Part shown: positions 26,921-35,348 of the stretch, piece by piece | How the letters are laid out: each line of letters opens with the position of its first letter | Numbering within the stretch: position 1 is the stretch's first letter | Assembly (NCBI RefSeq): GCF_014650955.1 | Contig: NZ_BMVY01000010.1 | Span: 1-64,000 of the forward strand | DNA length: 64,000 nt | From: Streptomyces tauricus | GTDB taxonomy: Bacteria; Actinomycetota; Actinomycetes; Streptomycetales; Streptomycetaceae | Direction: 5' to 3' | Made by a program: the position numbers and the translations under genes | Notes under the pieces: model-generated | Seen by the model: only the letters and a program-made list of their open reading frames with translations | Database searches by the model: none | What the model was told of the DNA's origin: nothing

Positions 26921-27553
26921 TTAGTAGCACTCCTTGACACCCTTGGACAGCGACATCTTCAGACCGCTGAGCTTGAAGGTGCCGGCGGTGGTCGCCCACG
27001 CCGTCTGCTTCACGTCGGTCAGCACGGCCTTCTCGGCCTGCTGCGCGAAGCCGTAGGGGTTCGCCTGGTCACCCTTGGCGATTCCCGGCCCCTTGCTGGC
27101 GTCCTTGGCCGCAACACCGATGTCGATGTTGGTGAAGGTCGCGTTCGCCGAGAGGTCCTCGACGTCGATGTAGAGGTTCTCGGCCTCTACCGGCTTGCTG
27201 CCGCCGCCGGCCTTCAGGGTCAGGCTGACGGACCCCAAGAACGGAACGTCCGGGGTGACCACGGACTGGCACATGTTCGTGATCGAGGCGGACTTGAACG
27301 CCGACACCGCGACCGGGTGCGCCGTCTTGTCGCCCTTGAGCGTGTACCCCTGGTCGATGGCTCCGTACTGCGAGAAGCCGGTGCCGACCAACTGGTCCGC
27401 CGTCACCTTGAACGACTGACCCGACACGCTGAACGACGCGGCGAGAGCGCCTTGTGCAAGGGCGATGCCTATGCACGCCGTGGCGGCCACGCTGGGCACC
27501 ATGACAACGGCGAACCGCTTCCATCTGGTCCCGCCACGCACCTGGGACTCCAT
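26921..27553 (-). CDS. DUF6230 secreted/anchored protein
   Basis: 210-residue protein with a short basic N-terminus and one hydrophobic segment (FAVVMVPSVAATACIGIALAQGALAA, residues 14-39), then a Ser/Thr/Gly-rich beta domain with two cysteines (NMCQSV and the C-terminal VKECY). Streptomycete relatives are DUF6230; some are labelled cholesterol-esterase-like without evidence I can see. The ATG has AGGAGG six bases upstream. It is first in a probable operon with DUF6114 and the exported stalk protein. The C-terminal Cys and internal Cys could form a disulfide outside the cell. Confidence 0.8.
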   Translation of the reverse strand: MESQVRGGTRWKRFAVVMVPSVAATACIGIALAQGALAASFSVSGQSFKVTADQLVGTGFSQYGAIDQGYTLKGDKTAHPVAVSAFKSASITNMCQSVVTPDVPFLGSVSLTLKAGGGSKPVEAENLYIDVEDLSANATFTNIDIGVAAKDASKGPGIAKGDQANPYGFAQQAEKAVLTDVKQTAWATTAGTFKLSGLKMSLSKGVKECY

Positions 27554-28173
27554 ATTTCCTCCTTCTCGGACGTACATCTCCGGCCCTGGCCGCCGCCAGA
27601 CAGCGACTCAGCCGGGCAGGGATGGGAGAAGTGCTACGTCCTCGGGAAGGAGAGCGCCCGAACCCGGAGGCGCGCAACGCACCCGAATCACCGGCGATCA
27701 CCCCCGAGCGACAACCACTGGTCGCGCCTGAACACTTCACGCACAACCTGCCGGACAGGCTCCGCCGAGCGGCGAAGACCCCCCTGTCCAAGGACCGGCG
27801 CCACTGCCGCCGCCCCTACTCGGTGGGGACCCAAGAAAACCCGCTGACCCGAGTGGTTGTCGGGGGAGGGTAATGGACCGAGCGTCGCCGATCGTGGTGC
27901 ATTCTCGCCGCCCGCACAAGGGGGTTCGTTACTGGCTAGTAACGGGCGGATAACCGAACAACGACCCGTCGGTGTCGAGCGACCACCGAGGGTGGCCCCT
28001 ACGGAGGCGACAAAGTGATCGAATATTGGACGGAATCCGACAGATCAACGCCCCGGACTTACTCCCAGTAACAGTGGCCGCGTTTACCAAGTTTTGGTAA
28101 AGCGCGGCCACTATGTAGCTGTGTCGGCAAATCTTTCACCCGGGCATCACGGGTGTCGGCGTTTAGCGACTGG
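27554..28173. other. 620-bp gap with two strong dyads
   Basis: Upstream of the DUF6230 gene and beyond the CnoX-like gene end. I find no convincing gene. It is AT-richer than the surroundings from about 27930. It contains CGTTACT-GGCT-AGTAACG (27927-27944), an operator-like dyad, and the long hairpin at 28074-28111, then CACCCG...CGGGTG at about 28137-28155. The proximal 27554-27620 stretch holds the DUF6230 ribosome site. Confidence 0.5.
28074..28111 (-). terminator. Long hairpin downstream of CnoX-like gene
   Basis: GTGGCCGCGTTTACCAA and TTGGTAAAGCGCGGCCAC pair over 17 bp with one bulge and a 3-base loop. It lies 63 bases beyond the stop codon of the CnoX-like gene and is a likely terminator, though the AT-rich inner stem is unusual. 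Confidence 0.6.
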
Positions 28174-29163
28174 TCAGAACAGAGCGCGGGCGAGGGCCCT
28201 GCGCGCGGCCGTCACACGCGGATCGTCGCCGCCGACGACCTCGAAGAGCTCCAGCAGCCGTACGCGCGCAGCCTCACGGTCGTCGCCCGCCGTACGCGCC
28301 ACGGTGTCGACGAGCCGTCCCAGGGCGTCCTCCACATGGCCGCCCACCAGATCCAGGTCCGCGGCGGCGATCTGCGCCGGTACGTCACCGGGCCGGTCCG
28401 CGGCCTCCTTGCGCACCTGCTGGGGGTCCACGCCCTGCACGCGCTGGAGCAGTTCGGCCTGGGCGAGGCCCAGCTTGGCCTCGGTGTTCGCCGGGTCGTC
28501 GGCCAGCACGTTCCTGTACGCCTGGACCGCGCCGCCCAGGTCACCCGCGTCCAGCGCCTGCACGGCGGCTTCGAGGAGCGCGTCGTACGGTCCGGCCGGC
28601 ACCTCGGCAGCCCCCGCGGACTCACCCGGCCGACCCCCGTCGCCGTCCTGGTCCACGATCAGGCCCGTGAGCCCGAACCGCTCCTCGGCGACCTGGACGA
28701 GCTGGTCCAGGGTGCCCCGGATCTGTGCCTCGGGAGCGGCGCCCTGGAAGAGCGGCAGGGCCTGGCCGGCCACCACCGCGAAGACCGCCGGAATCCCCTG
28801 GATCCCGAACTGCTGCATCAGCATCTGATTGGCGTCGACGTCGATCTTGGCGAGAACGAACTTGCCGTTGTACTCGGCGGTGAGCCGTTCCAGGAGCGGG
28901 CTGAGCTGCTTGCACGGCTCGCACCACTCGGCCCAGAAGTCGATGACGACCGGCACCTCGGTGGAGCGCTGCAGGACGTCCCGCTCAAAACCCGCCTCGT
29001 CGACGTCGATGACGAGACTCGACGCGGACACGGCGGGAACGGCCCCGCCCCCCTGTCGTACCGCTTCGGCGCGCGCCTGCTCCGCCTTCGCCTTGGCCTC
29101 CTGGGCCGCTTTCACCGCGGCGAGGTCGACGACTCCGCTCATGGACATGTTCCGTGGCTGCAT
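28174..29163 (-). CDS. CnoX/YbbN-like thioredoxin-TPR co-chaperone
   Basis: 329-residue cytosolic protein: Ala/Lys-rich N-terminal helix, thioredoxin domain about residues 48-155 with active-site WCEPC (FWAEWCEPCKQLSPLL) and cis-Pro in QGIPAVFAV, then TPR-like helices to the end (ALLEAAVQALDAGDLGGAVQAYRNVL). The architecture matches CnoX/YbbN, which holds clients for chaperones under oxidative stress. A complete CxxC suggests real redox activity, unlike E. coli CnoX which lacks one Cys. ATG 29163 follows GGGAGG. Divergent from a TetR gene. Confidence 0.85.
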   Translation of the reverse strand: MQPRNMSMSGVVDLAAVKAAQEAKAKAEQARAEAVRQGGGAVPAVSASSLVIDVDEAGFERDVLQRSTEVPVVIDFWAEWCEPCKQLSPLLERLTAEYNGKFVLAKIDVDANQMLMQQFGIQGIPAVFAVVAGQALPLFQGAAPEAQIRGTLDQLVQVAEERFGLTGLIVDQDGDGGRPGESAGAAEVPAGPYDALLEAAVQALDAGDLGGAVQAYRNVLADDPANTEAKLGLAQAELLQRVQGVDPQQVRKEAADRPGDVPAQIAAADLDLVGGHVEDALGRLVDTVARTAGDDREAARVRLLELFEVVGGDDPRVTAARRALARALF

Positions 29164-29378
29164 GCGTCTATCCTCCCCCCTCCGCGCGCCTGTGTGAAAA
29201 GCGCTGTGAAAGCCAGTCCTGATACGTGTTTCTGACGCCGGGTCCCCACCTGGCGCCGCGTGGTCGTCGCGCTTTCGCTACGGCTCGTAGCGTAACTGTG
29301 CCGGGACGGCCGGGGGAAGCCCGTCCCGGTGATCTCCCTCACCCGTCCACAGGATCCCCCTCAGCGGAACGTCCGGAT

Positions 29379-30017
29379 ATGGTCGCCGACATGCAGAGTC
29401 GCGGTTCCGCCCACCGAACGGGACGTCCACGCAGCGTCGAGGCCGACGAGGCGATCCTGGCGGCGACGCGTGCGGCTCTCGTGGACCTGGGCTGGTCCGG
29501 CCTGACACTGGGCGACGTGGCGACCCGCGCGGGCGTCGCGAAGACGACGCTCTACCGACGCTGGGCGGGCAAGAACGAGCTGGTGGTCGACGCGGTGGCG
29601 GCCCTGTTCGACGAACTGGAGCTGCCCGACCGGGGGACTCTCGCGGCGGACATCGAAGGGGTGGTGCTCCAGTTCGCGGCGATCCTGGCCCGCCCGGAGG
29701 CGAAGAGCGGGCTGCTGGCCGTGCTCGCGGAGTCGACCCGGGACGACGCGCTGCGGGAACGCATCCGGACGTCGGTCGTCGACCGTCAGAAGCGGCTGGT
29801 GCTGGAGGGGCGGGCTCGGGCGCAGGTCCGTGGTGAGCTTCCGCCGGAGTCGGACCCCTCTTCCGCGGATCGGACGGTGAATCTCATCTTCGACATGGTG
29901 GCGGGGGCGGTGGTGCACCGGACGCTGGTCAGCGCGGAGCCGGTGGACACCCCCTGGGCCCAGTCCTTCACCCGAGTCCTACTCCTGGGCCTGGCCGGAG
30001 CGGCCTCCCACCCGTGA
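29379..30017 (+). CDS. TetR-family transcriptional regulator
   Basis: 212-residue TetR regulator. N-terminal HTH in about residues 15-65 (AILAATRAALVDLGWSGLTLGDVATRAGVAKTTLYRRWAGK, given as its landmark only), then an all-helical ligand domain (TetR_C-like, PF16859 type by general look). The start may be ATG 29379 or ATG 29391; neither has a strong ribosome site. Convergent with icmA and divergent from the CnoX-like gene; the ligand is unknown. Confidence 0.88.
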   Translation: MVADMQSRGSAHRTGRPRSVEADEAILAATRAALVDLGWSGLTLGDVATRAGVAKTTLYRRWAGKNELVVDAVAALFDELELPDRGTLAADIEGVVLQFAAILARPEAKSGLLAVLAESTRDDALRERIRTSVVDRQKRLVLEGRARAQVRGELPPESDPSSADRTVNLIFDMVAGAVVHRTLVSAEPVDTPWAQSFTRVLLLGLAGAASHP

Positions 30018-30038
30018 GCCGCTCCGAGAACAGGCCGG

Positions 30039-31739
30039 TCAGAAGCCCGGCGGCTCCGTGTACACCCCCCACTCCTCCCGGAGTACATCGCAGATCTCAC
30101 CCAGCGTCGCCTCCGCGCGCACCGCGTCCAGCATCGGGCCGATCATGTTCGAACCGTCCCGCGCGGCGGCCAGCATGGTGTCCAGGGACGACCGCACGGC
30201 CGCCTCGTCCCGCGCGGCCCTGCGGCCGGCCAGCTGACGCACCTGGTCCCGCTCCACCTCGTGGCTGACCCGCAGGATCTCCAGGTCACCCGTGACCGAC
30301 CCGTGGTGGACGTTCACCCCCACGACCCGCTTGTCGTCCTTCTCCAGCGACCGCTGGTACTGGAACGCCGACTCCGCGATCTCCCCGGTGAACCAGCCGT
30401 CCTCGATCCCGCGCAGGATCCCGGACGTGATCGGCCCGATCGGGTGCCGCCCGTCGGGGTGGGCCCGCAGCCCCCGCTCGCGGATCTGCTCGAAGATCTT
30501 CTCCGCGTCCGCCTCGATGCGGTCGGTCAGCTGCTCGACGTACCAGGAACCGCCCAGCGGATCCGCGACGTTGGCGACGCCGGTCTCCTCCATCAGGACC
30601 TGCTGGGTGCGCAGCGCGATCTCCGCCGCCTGCTCGGACGGCAGCGCGAGCGTCTCGTCCAGCGCGTTCGTGTGGAGCGAGTTGGTGCCGCCCAGCACCG
30701 CGGCCAGCGCCTCGACCGCCGTCCGGACGACGTTGTTGTACGGCTGCTGGGCCGTCAGCGAGACACCTGCGGTCTGCGTGTGGAACCGCAGCCACTGCGC
30801 CTTGTCGGAGCGCGCCCCGTACACGTCCCGCATCCACCGCGCCCAGATCCGCCGCGCCGCCCGGAACTTGGCGATCTCCTCGAAGAAGTCGAGGTGCGCG
30901 TCGAAGAAGAAGGAGAGGCCGGGCGCGAACACGTCCACGTCCATGCCGCGGCTGAGCCCCAGCTCCACGTAGCCGAAGCCGTCGGCGAGGGTGTACGCCA
31001 GCTCCTGCGCGGCCGTCGAACCGGCCTCGCGGATGTGGTAGCCGGACACCGACAGCGGCTTGTACGCGGGGATCTTCTGCGCGCAGTGCTCCATCAGGTC
31101 GCCGATGAGCCGCAGATGGGGTTCGGGCTCGAAGAGCCACTCCTTCTGCGCGATGTACTCCTTGAAGATGTCGGTCTGGAGCGTGCCGTTGAGCAGGGCC
31201 GGGTCCACGCCCTGCCGTTCGGCGGCCACCAGGTACATGCAGAAGACCGGTACGGCCGGCCCGCTGATCGTCATCGACGTCGTCACGTCACCCAGCGGGA
31301 TGTCCTTGAACAGGACCTCCATGTCGGCCGCCGAGTCGATCGCGACTCCGCAGTGGCCGACCTCGCCGAGCGAGCGCGGGTCGTCGGAGTCGCGCCCCAT
31401 GAGCGTGGGCATGTCGAAGGCCACGGAGAGCCCGCCCCCGCCGTTGGCGAGGATCATCTTGTAGCGCTCGTTGGTCTGCTCGGCGTTCCCGAAACCGGCG
31501 AACTGCCGGATGGTCCACGTCCGCCCCCGGTAGCCCGTCGCGTGGAGACCCCGCGTATAGGGGTACTCCCCGGGCCAGCCGATCCGCTCGAACCCCTCGT
31601 AGGCGTCCCCGGGCCGCGGTCCGTAGACCGGTTCCACGGAGTCCCCGGAGAGTGTCGTGAAGTCGGCGTCACGCTTGCGTGCAGCGTCGTAACGGGCCTG
31701 CCAGCGTCGGCGGCCCTCCTCGATGGCGTCAGCGTCCAT
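30039..31739 (-). CDS. icmA: Isobutyryl-CoA mutase large subunit IcmA
   Basis: 566-residue large subunit of the B12-dependent isobutyryl-CoA mutase, interconverting isobutyryl-CoA and n-butyryl-CoA and feeding valine carbon to butyrate units for polyketides and fatty acids. Two substrate residues separate it from methylmalonyl-CoA mutase: Phe80 in TIRQFAGF (Tyr in methylmalonyl mutase) and Gln198 in EYIAQKEWLF (Arg there); both are at exactly the IcmA positions, which also confirms the ATG at 31739. The B12-binding small subunit IcmB is not in the window and must be encoded elsewhere. MeaB at 47.6 kb could be its chaperone. A perfect palindrome sits immediately upstream. Confidence 0.95.
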   Translation of the reverse strand: MDADAIEEGRRRWQARYDAARKRDADFTTLSGDSVEPVYGPRPGDAYEGFERIGWPGEYPYTRGLHATGYRGRTWTIRQFAGFGNAEQTNERYKMILANGGGGLSVAFDMPTLMGRDSDDPRSLGEVGHCGVAIDSAADMEVLFKDIPLGDVTTSMTISGPAVPVFCMYLVAAERQGVDPALLNGTLQTDIFKEYIAQKEWLFEPEPHLRLIGDLMEHCAQKIPAYKPLSVSGYHIREAGSTAAQELAYTLADGFGYVELGLSRGMDVDVFAPGLSFFFDAHLDFFEEIAKFRAARRIWARWMRDVYGARSDKAQWLRFHTQTAGVSLTAQQPYNNVVRTAVEALAAVLGGTNSLHTNALDETLALPSEQAAEIALRTQQVLMEETGVANVADPLGGSWYVEQLTDRIEADAEKIFEQIRERGLRAHPDGRHPIGPITSGILRGIEDGWFTGEIAESAFQYQRSLEKDDKRVVGVNVHHGSVTGDLEILRVSHEVERDQVRQLAGRRAARDEAAVRSSLDTMLAAARDGSNMIGPMLDAVRAEATLGEICDVLREEWGVYTEPPGF

Positions 31740-31748
31740 ACCCTCGAA

Positions 31749-31770
31749 TTTACTAGGACGTCCTAGTAAA
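31749..31770 (-). promoter_or_regulatory. 22-bp perfect palindrome upstream of icmA
   Basis: TTTACTAGGAC followed directly by its mirror GTCCTAGTAAA, ending nine bases before the icmA start and touching the GAGGG ribosome site. It contains -10-like TAGGAC/TAGTAA sequences, so promoter and operator probably overlap. Form fits a dimeric repressor such as a TetR- or MarR-type protein. Confidence 0.6.
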
Positions 31771-31782
31771 TGTCGATGGCAG

Positions 31783-31808
31783 ACCGCCACGGATACGTCC
31801 GTGGCGGT
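31783..31808 (-). terminator. Terminator of DUF3817 gene
   Basis: ACCGCCACGGA, loop TACG, TCCGTGGCGGT: an 11-bp perfect stem with a tetraloop, 69 bases beyond the DUF3817 stop codon and ahead of the icmA operator. It separates the two units. Confidence 0.7.
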
Positions 31809-31877
31809 GGTGAGTCCCCTGAAGCCGACGCGTCCCGAGCGTCCCGAGCAGCCGGGGAGCGGCCCGTGCGCCCGGCG

Positions 31878-32216
31878 CTAGGCCTTCGCGACCGCGCCCG
31901 GGTCCTCGGTGACCTTGGACTCCAGCTCGCGGCTGACCTTGCGCTCCACGAAGAAGGCGGCGGTCGGGACCGTGCCCGCGAGCAGGACCCACAGGAGCTT
32001 GGGTACCGGCCACTTCGCCTTGGAGCCCAGGTCGAAGGCGAAGACCAGGTAGACGACGTACAGCCAGCCGTGCGCGACGCTGACGACACGCGTGAAGTCC
32101 GCGGCGCCGTCCAGGTCGAGCACGTACTTGCCGATCATCCCGAGGACCAGCAGGACCAGCAGGACACCGGTGACGTAGGCCATGACGCGGTAGCGGGTCA
32201 GCACGCTCTTTTTCAT
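31878..32216 (-). CDS. DUF3817 membrane protein (first copy)
   Basis: 112-residue membrane protein with three hydrophobic helices (YVTGVLLVLLVLGMIGKYVL, LYVVYLVFAFDLG, LLWVLLAGTVPTAAFFVE) and the family ending PTAAFFVERKV. Start ATG 32216 (MKKSVLTRYRVMAY). Next to a MarR gene read in the same direction (70-bp gap). A paralogue lies at 40969-41313. Function unknown. Confidence 0.85.
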   Translation of the reverse strand: MKKSVLTRYRVMAYVTGVLLVLLVLGMIGKYVLDLDGAADFTRVVSVAHGWLYVVYLVFAFDLGSKAKWPVPKLLWVLLAGTVPTAAFFVERKVSRELESKVTEDPGAVAKA

Positions 32217-32286
32217 GGCTACGAGCGTAACCACCGGTTTGCCACGATCTTCGCGCGCCCCCGCGTCCCGCCGCGCCGAGCGGGCG

Positions 32287-32796
32287 CTACTCCTCGTCGA
32301 AGTCGTGCGCCGCCACCCGCAGCGGTCTGAGCATGGCGAAGATCTCCCGGCACTCCTCGGCGTCGTACGCCCCGAGCCCGAAGTCCATCGCCATCAGGTC
32401 GCGGGTGGCCGCGTCGCAGACCTCGCGGCCCTTGTCGGTGATCGAGGCGAGGGTGCCGCGTCCGTCGTTGGGGTTGGGCCGCTTGTCGACGAGCCCGGAC
32501 CGTACGAGCCGGTCCACCGTGTTCGTGACGGACGTCGGGTGGACCATCAGCCGTTCGCCGATCTTGGACATCGGCAGCTCGCCGGCCTTGGAGAAGGTGA
32601 GCAGCACCAGCGCCTCGTAGCGGGCGAACGTCAGCCCGTACGGCTTGACCACCGCGTCGACCTCGGCGAGCAGGATCTGGTGCGCGCGCATGATCGAGGT
32701 GATCGCGCCCATGGACGGCACGGACCCCCAGCGCTGTTTCCAGAGTTCGTCGGCTCGGGCGATGGGATCGAAGGCAAGGCTGAGCGGCTTCGGCAC
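32287..32796 (-). CDS. MarR-family transcriptional regulator
   Basis: 169-residue MarR protein: winged HTH in residues about 55-120, with ELPMSKIGERLMVHPTSVTNTVDRLVRSGLV and the wing KRPNPNDGRGTLASITDKG. Helical dimer interfaces flank it. GTG start at 32796. It may control the DUF3817 gene downstream and possibly icmA, whose palindrome is the nearest obvious dyad. Confidence 0.9.
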   Translation of the reverse strand: MPKPLSLAFDPIARADELWKQRWGSVPSMGAITSIMRAHQILLAEVDAVVKPYGLTFARYEALVLLTFSKAGELPMSKIGERLMVHPTSVTNTVDRLVRSGLVDKRPNPNDGRGTLASITDKGREVCDAATRDLMAMDFGLGAYDAEECREIFAMLRPLRVAAHDFDEE

Positions 32797-32866
32797 GGCA
32801 AAGACCCTACCGGCCGGTCATATCGTGGTCAGCCCCGTCTCGCCTTTCGGTATTCGCCCCGCTTCC

Positions 32867-34168
32867 TCACCCTTCTTTCCGCGCCCCGACCGCGGCGTCC
32901 GCCGTACGCCGCACCTCCAGCGCCAGGAGCAGACAGCACACCGTCCCGAGCACGCCGACCCCGCCCACCACCGTGCTGACCGGCCAGAACTCGGCGGCCG
33001 CCCCCGCCAGCGCCATGCCCACGCCCTGGATGGTCATCAGCCCGGCCGTGTGCACGGTCATGGCCCGCCCGCGCAGTTCCTCGGGCACGGCGTCCACGAA
33101 CCAGCGGTCGAGTCCCAGGGTGTACGCGCCCGTCACCCCGGCGACCAGCAGGGCGAGCAGGATCCAGCCGAGGTCCGGGTGGAACGGGTAGGCCAGCAGC
33201 GGCAGCAGCCCGCAGCCCGCGAGGGGCAGCACGATCCGGGAGCGGGCCGCGGGCGACAGGGCGGCGCCCGCGTACAGCTCCCCCGCGATCGTCCCGACGG
33301 GCATCGCGCACATCAGCAGCCCGACCCAGGCCGTGCCCACCCCGATCTCGTCCGCGTACGCGGCGGCCAGTGCCTCCGGCGCGACGACGAACATCGGCGG
33401 CACCCAGAGCAGGAGGAGCAGCGCCCGGATCCGGCGGTCGGCCAGGACCTGCCGGGTGCCGGCGAGCGAGTACCGCATCAGCGCTCCGCCACCGGCCCGG
33501 GCGGGCCTGCGCCGGGTGCCGACGCGCAGCAGCAGCGCGGAGGCGAGGAAGGTGCCGAAGGTGATGACCAGCGCCCCGCGCGGCGGTACGAAGGTGAGCA
33601 GGACGCCGCCCAGGCCGAAGCCCACGAGCACGGCGCTCTGCGACACGATCCGCAGCAGGGAGCGGCCGAGCACGAACAGGTCGCCGTCCCCGAGGATCTC
33701 CGTGAGTGTGGCCATCCGGGTGCCGCTGAACACCGGCGAGACGGCGGCGATGGCGCACCGCAGGGCGAGCAGTGCGGCGACGGGGGTTGCGGGCAGGGCC
33801 ATCAGCGCCGCGCATCCGGCGCACACGAGGTCGCACACGACGAGTACGCGGCGGGCCGGGAACCGGTCGGCCACTCCGGACAGCAGCGTGCCGCCCACGA
33901 GGTACGGCAGGAAGCCCAGCGCGAAGGCGAGTGCGCTGAGCAGCGGCGATCCCGTCAGCTCGTACACGAGGACGGTCAGGGCGATCTCGCTGACGACGAC
34001 GCCCAGCAGGGACAGGGCGTGCGCGGCGAAGACGACCCGGAACTCCCCGACGGCGAAAACCCTGCGGTACCCGCTCCCCCGCGCGTCGACCGGGGGCGCG
34101 TCGACGGAGGGGGTGCCGACGGAAGGTGGCTCGGGTGCCGGCGTCGCGGTCTGTGTCTCTTCTGGCAT
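32867..34168 (-). CDS. MFS transporter
   Basis: 433-residue major-facilitator protein with twelve predicted helices and a ~35-residue Pro/Thr-rich N-terminal tail. The loop LSGVADRFPARRVL is the MFS motif-A-like segment between helices 2 and 3. Its size and shape match actinomycete drug-efflux-like exporters. Divergent from a winged-helix regulator at 34252, sharing a short spacer with a dyad; that pairing suggests inducible export of a small molecule. Confidence 0.85.
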   Translation of the reverse strand: MPEETQTATPAPEPPSVGTPSVDAPPVDARGSGYRRVFAVGEFRVVFAAHALSLLGVVVSEIALTVLVYELTGSPLLSALAFALGFLPYLVGGTLLSGVADRFPARRVLVVCDLVCAGCAALMALPATPVAALLALRCAIAAVSPVFSGTRMATLTEILGDGDLFVLGRSLLRIVSQSAVLVGFGLGGVLLTFVPPRGALVITFGTFLASALLLRVGTRRRPARAGGGALMRYSLAGTRQVLADRRIRALLLLLWVPPMFVVAPEALAAAYADEIGVGTAWVGLLMCAMPVGTIAGELYAGAALSPAARSRIVLPLAGCGLLPLLAYPFHPDLGWILLALLVAGVTGAYTLGLDRWFVDAVPEELRGRAMTVHTAGLMTIQGVGMALAGAAAEFWPVSTVVGGVGVLGTVCCLLLALEVRRTADAAVGARKEG

Positions 34169-34207
34169 GGCAGCAGCGTCGCGTGGCCGTACCGGACGCC
34201 ATAGAGT

Positions 34208-34223
34208 TTCGGCCCAGGCCGAA
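34208..34223. promoter_or_regulatory. Operator-like dyad between MFS and regulator genes
   Basis: TTCGGCC-CA-GGCCGAA, a perfect 16-bp dyad in the 83-bp spacer of the divergent pair, 28 bp upstream of the regulator ATG. A natural site for the winged-helix regulator. Confidence 0.5.
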
Positions 34224-34251
34224 TCTTTCCGCCCCGCACCCGGGAGGCGCG

Positions 34252-35235
34252 ATGCCGTACCACCTCCACTTCGGGGAGGACGACTTTCTCAACTGCCGTT
34301 TCGCGCTGTCACCCCTGTGGGAGACGCACGAGGCGGTACGCACCCTGCGGCGCCCGGAGCGGCAGGGCTACCACTCCGCCTGGCTGCGCCGCATCCGTTC
34401 GGCGGCGGCCGAGCTGGACCTGGAACCCCTGTGGCTGCTGATGCCGCAGCGCGGGAACAGCCCGGACTGTCTGATGCCGCCGCCGATCGGGCCCGCGGCC
34501 ACGTTCGAGGAGGAGATCGCCGCCGTGCGCGCCACGGCCCCCGGGGTCGCGCGGGCCGAGCTGGCGCTCTCCCTCGCGGACACCCCGGGCGCCACGGAGT
34601 CCCCGGCCGGGCGGGCGATGCTCGCCGATCCCGCCCGTGCGGTGCGCGAGCTGGCGGACACGATGGAGGCGGCCTGGCACACCCTCGTGGAACCCGTCTG
34701 GCCAAGGCTCCGGGCCCTTCTGGAGGCCGACATCGCCTTCCACTCCCGCCGTCTCGCCGAGGTGGGCCTCGCCGGACTGCTGCCCGAGCTGGACCGGCGG
34801 GTCGCCTGGGACGCGGGCAGGCTCACGGTCGACTCGCGGGGAGAGCACGTACGCGAACTGGGCGGCCGGGGGCTGGTCCTGATGCCCAGTGTCTTCACCT
34901 GGCCGGACGTGGTGAGCGGCTTCGACCCGCCCTGGCAGCCGGCGCTGGTCTACCCGGCCCGGGGCATCGGGGGTCTGTGGGCGGAACCGTCCGACCGTAC
35001 TCCCGAAGCCCTCGTACGGCTGCTGGGCCGGGGCCGGGCGGCCGTGCTGGCCGCGCTGGCGGAACCCGCCGCCACCACGGCCCTCGCGCACCGCCTCGGC
35101 CTCGCGCCCTCGTCCGTCTCCGCGCACCTGGCGACGCTGCGCGACGCGGGCCTGCTCGTCCCGCACCGGTACGGGCACCAGGTGCTGTACGAGAGGACGC
35201 CGCTCGGCATCGCGCTGGCCTCGGGCGGGGCCTGA
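34252..35235 (+). CDS. ArsR-like winged-helix regulator with N-terminal ligand domain
   Basis: 327-residue protein of the streptomycete DUF5937/winged-helix type. Residues 1-240 form an uncharacterised domain (MPYHLHFGEDDFLNCRFALSPLWETHEA start). The C-terminus has an ArsR-like HTH (ALAEPAATTALAHRLGLAPSSVSAHLATLRDAGLLVPHRYG) with wing LYERTPLG. No metal-binding cysteines are seen. ATG preceded by GGGAGG. Probably represses the divergent MFS exporter. Confidence 0.85.
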   Translation: MPYHLHFGEDDFLNCRFALSPLWETHEAVRTLRRPERQGYHSAWLRRIRSAAAELDLEPLWLLMPQRGNSPDCLMPPPIGPAATFEEEIAAVRATAPGVARAELALSLADTPGATESPAGRAMLADPARAVRELADTMEAAWHTLVEPVWPRLRALLEADIAFHSRRLAEVGLAGLLPELDRRVAWDAGRLTVDSRGEHVRELGGRGLVLMPSVFTWPDVVSGFDPPWQPALVYPARGIGGLWAEPSDRTPEALVRLLGRGRAAVLAALAEPAATTALAHRLGLAPSSVSAHLATLRDAGLLVPHRYGHQVLYERTPLGIALASGGA

Positions 35236-35348
35236 CGGCACGACAAGGGACGGGCGGCTCGCGGTGTCGCACCCATGACCGATAGATCCCTTATGTCACG
35301 ATGGCCGGAAAACCGTCACTGACGGTCACCTTCACCCGAGGGGGCAGG

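Noticed and set aside
27554..28173. Small gene or riboswitch in the 620-bp gap
   Set aside because: No frame with ribosome site and coding bias. The dyads do not fit a riboswitch consensus I know.
30039..31739. Methylmalonyl-CoA mutase
   Set aside because: Phe80 and Gln198 replace the Tyr and Arg needed for the methylmalonyl carboxylate.
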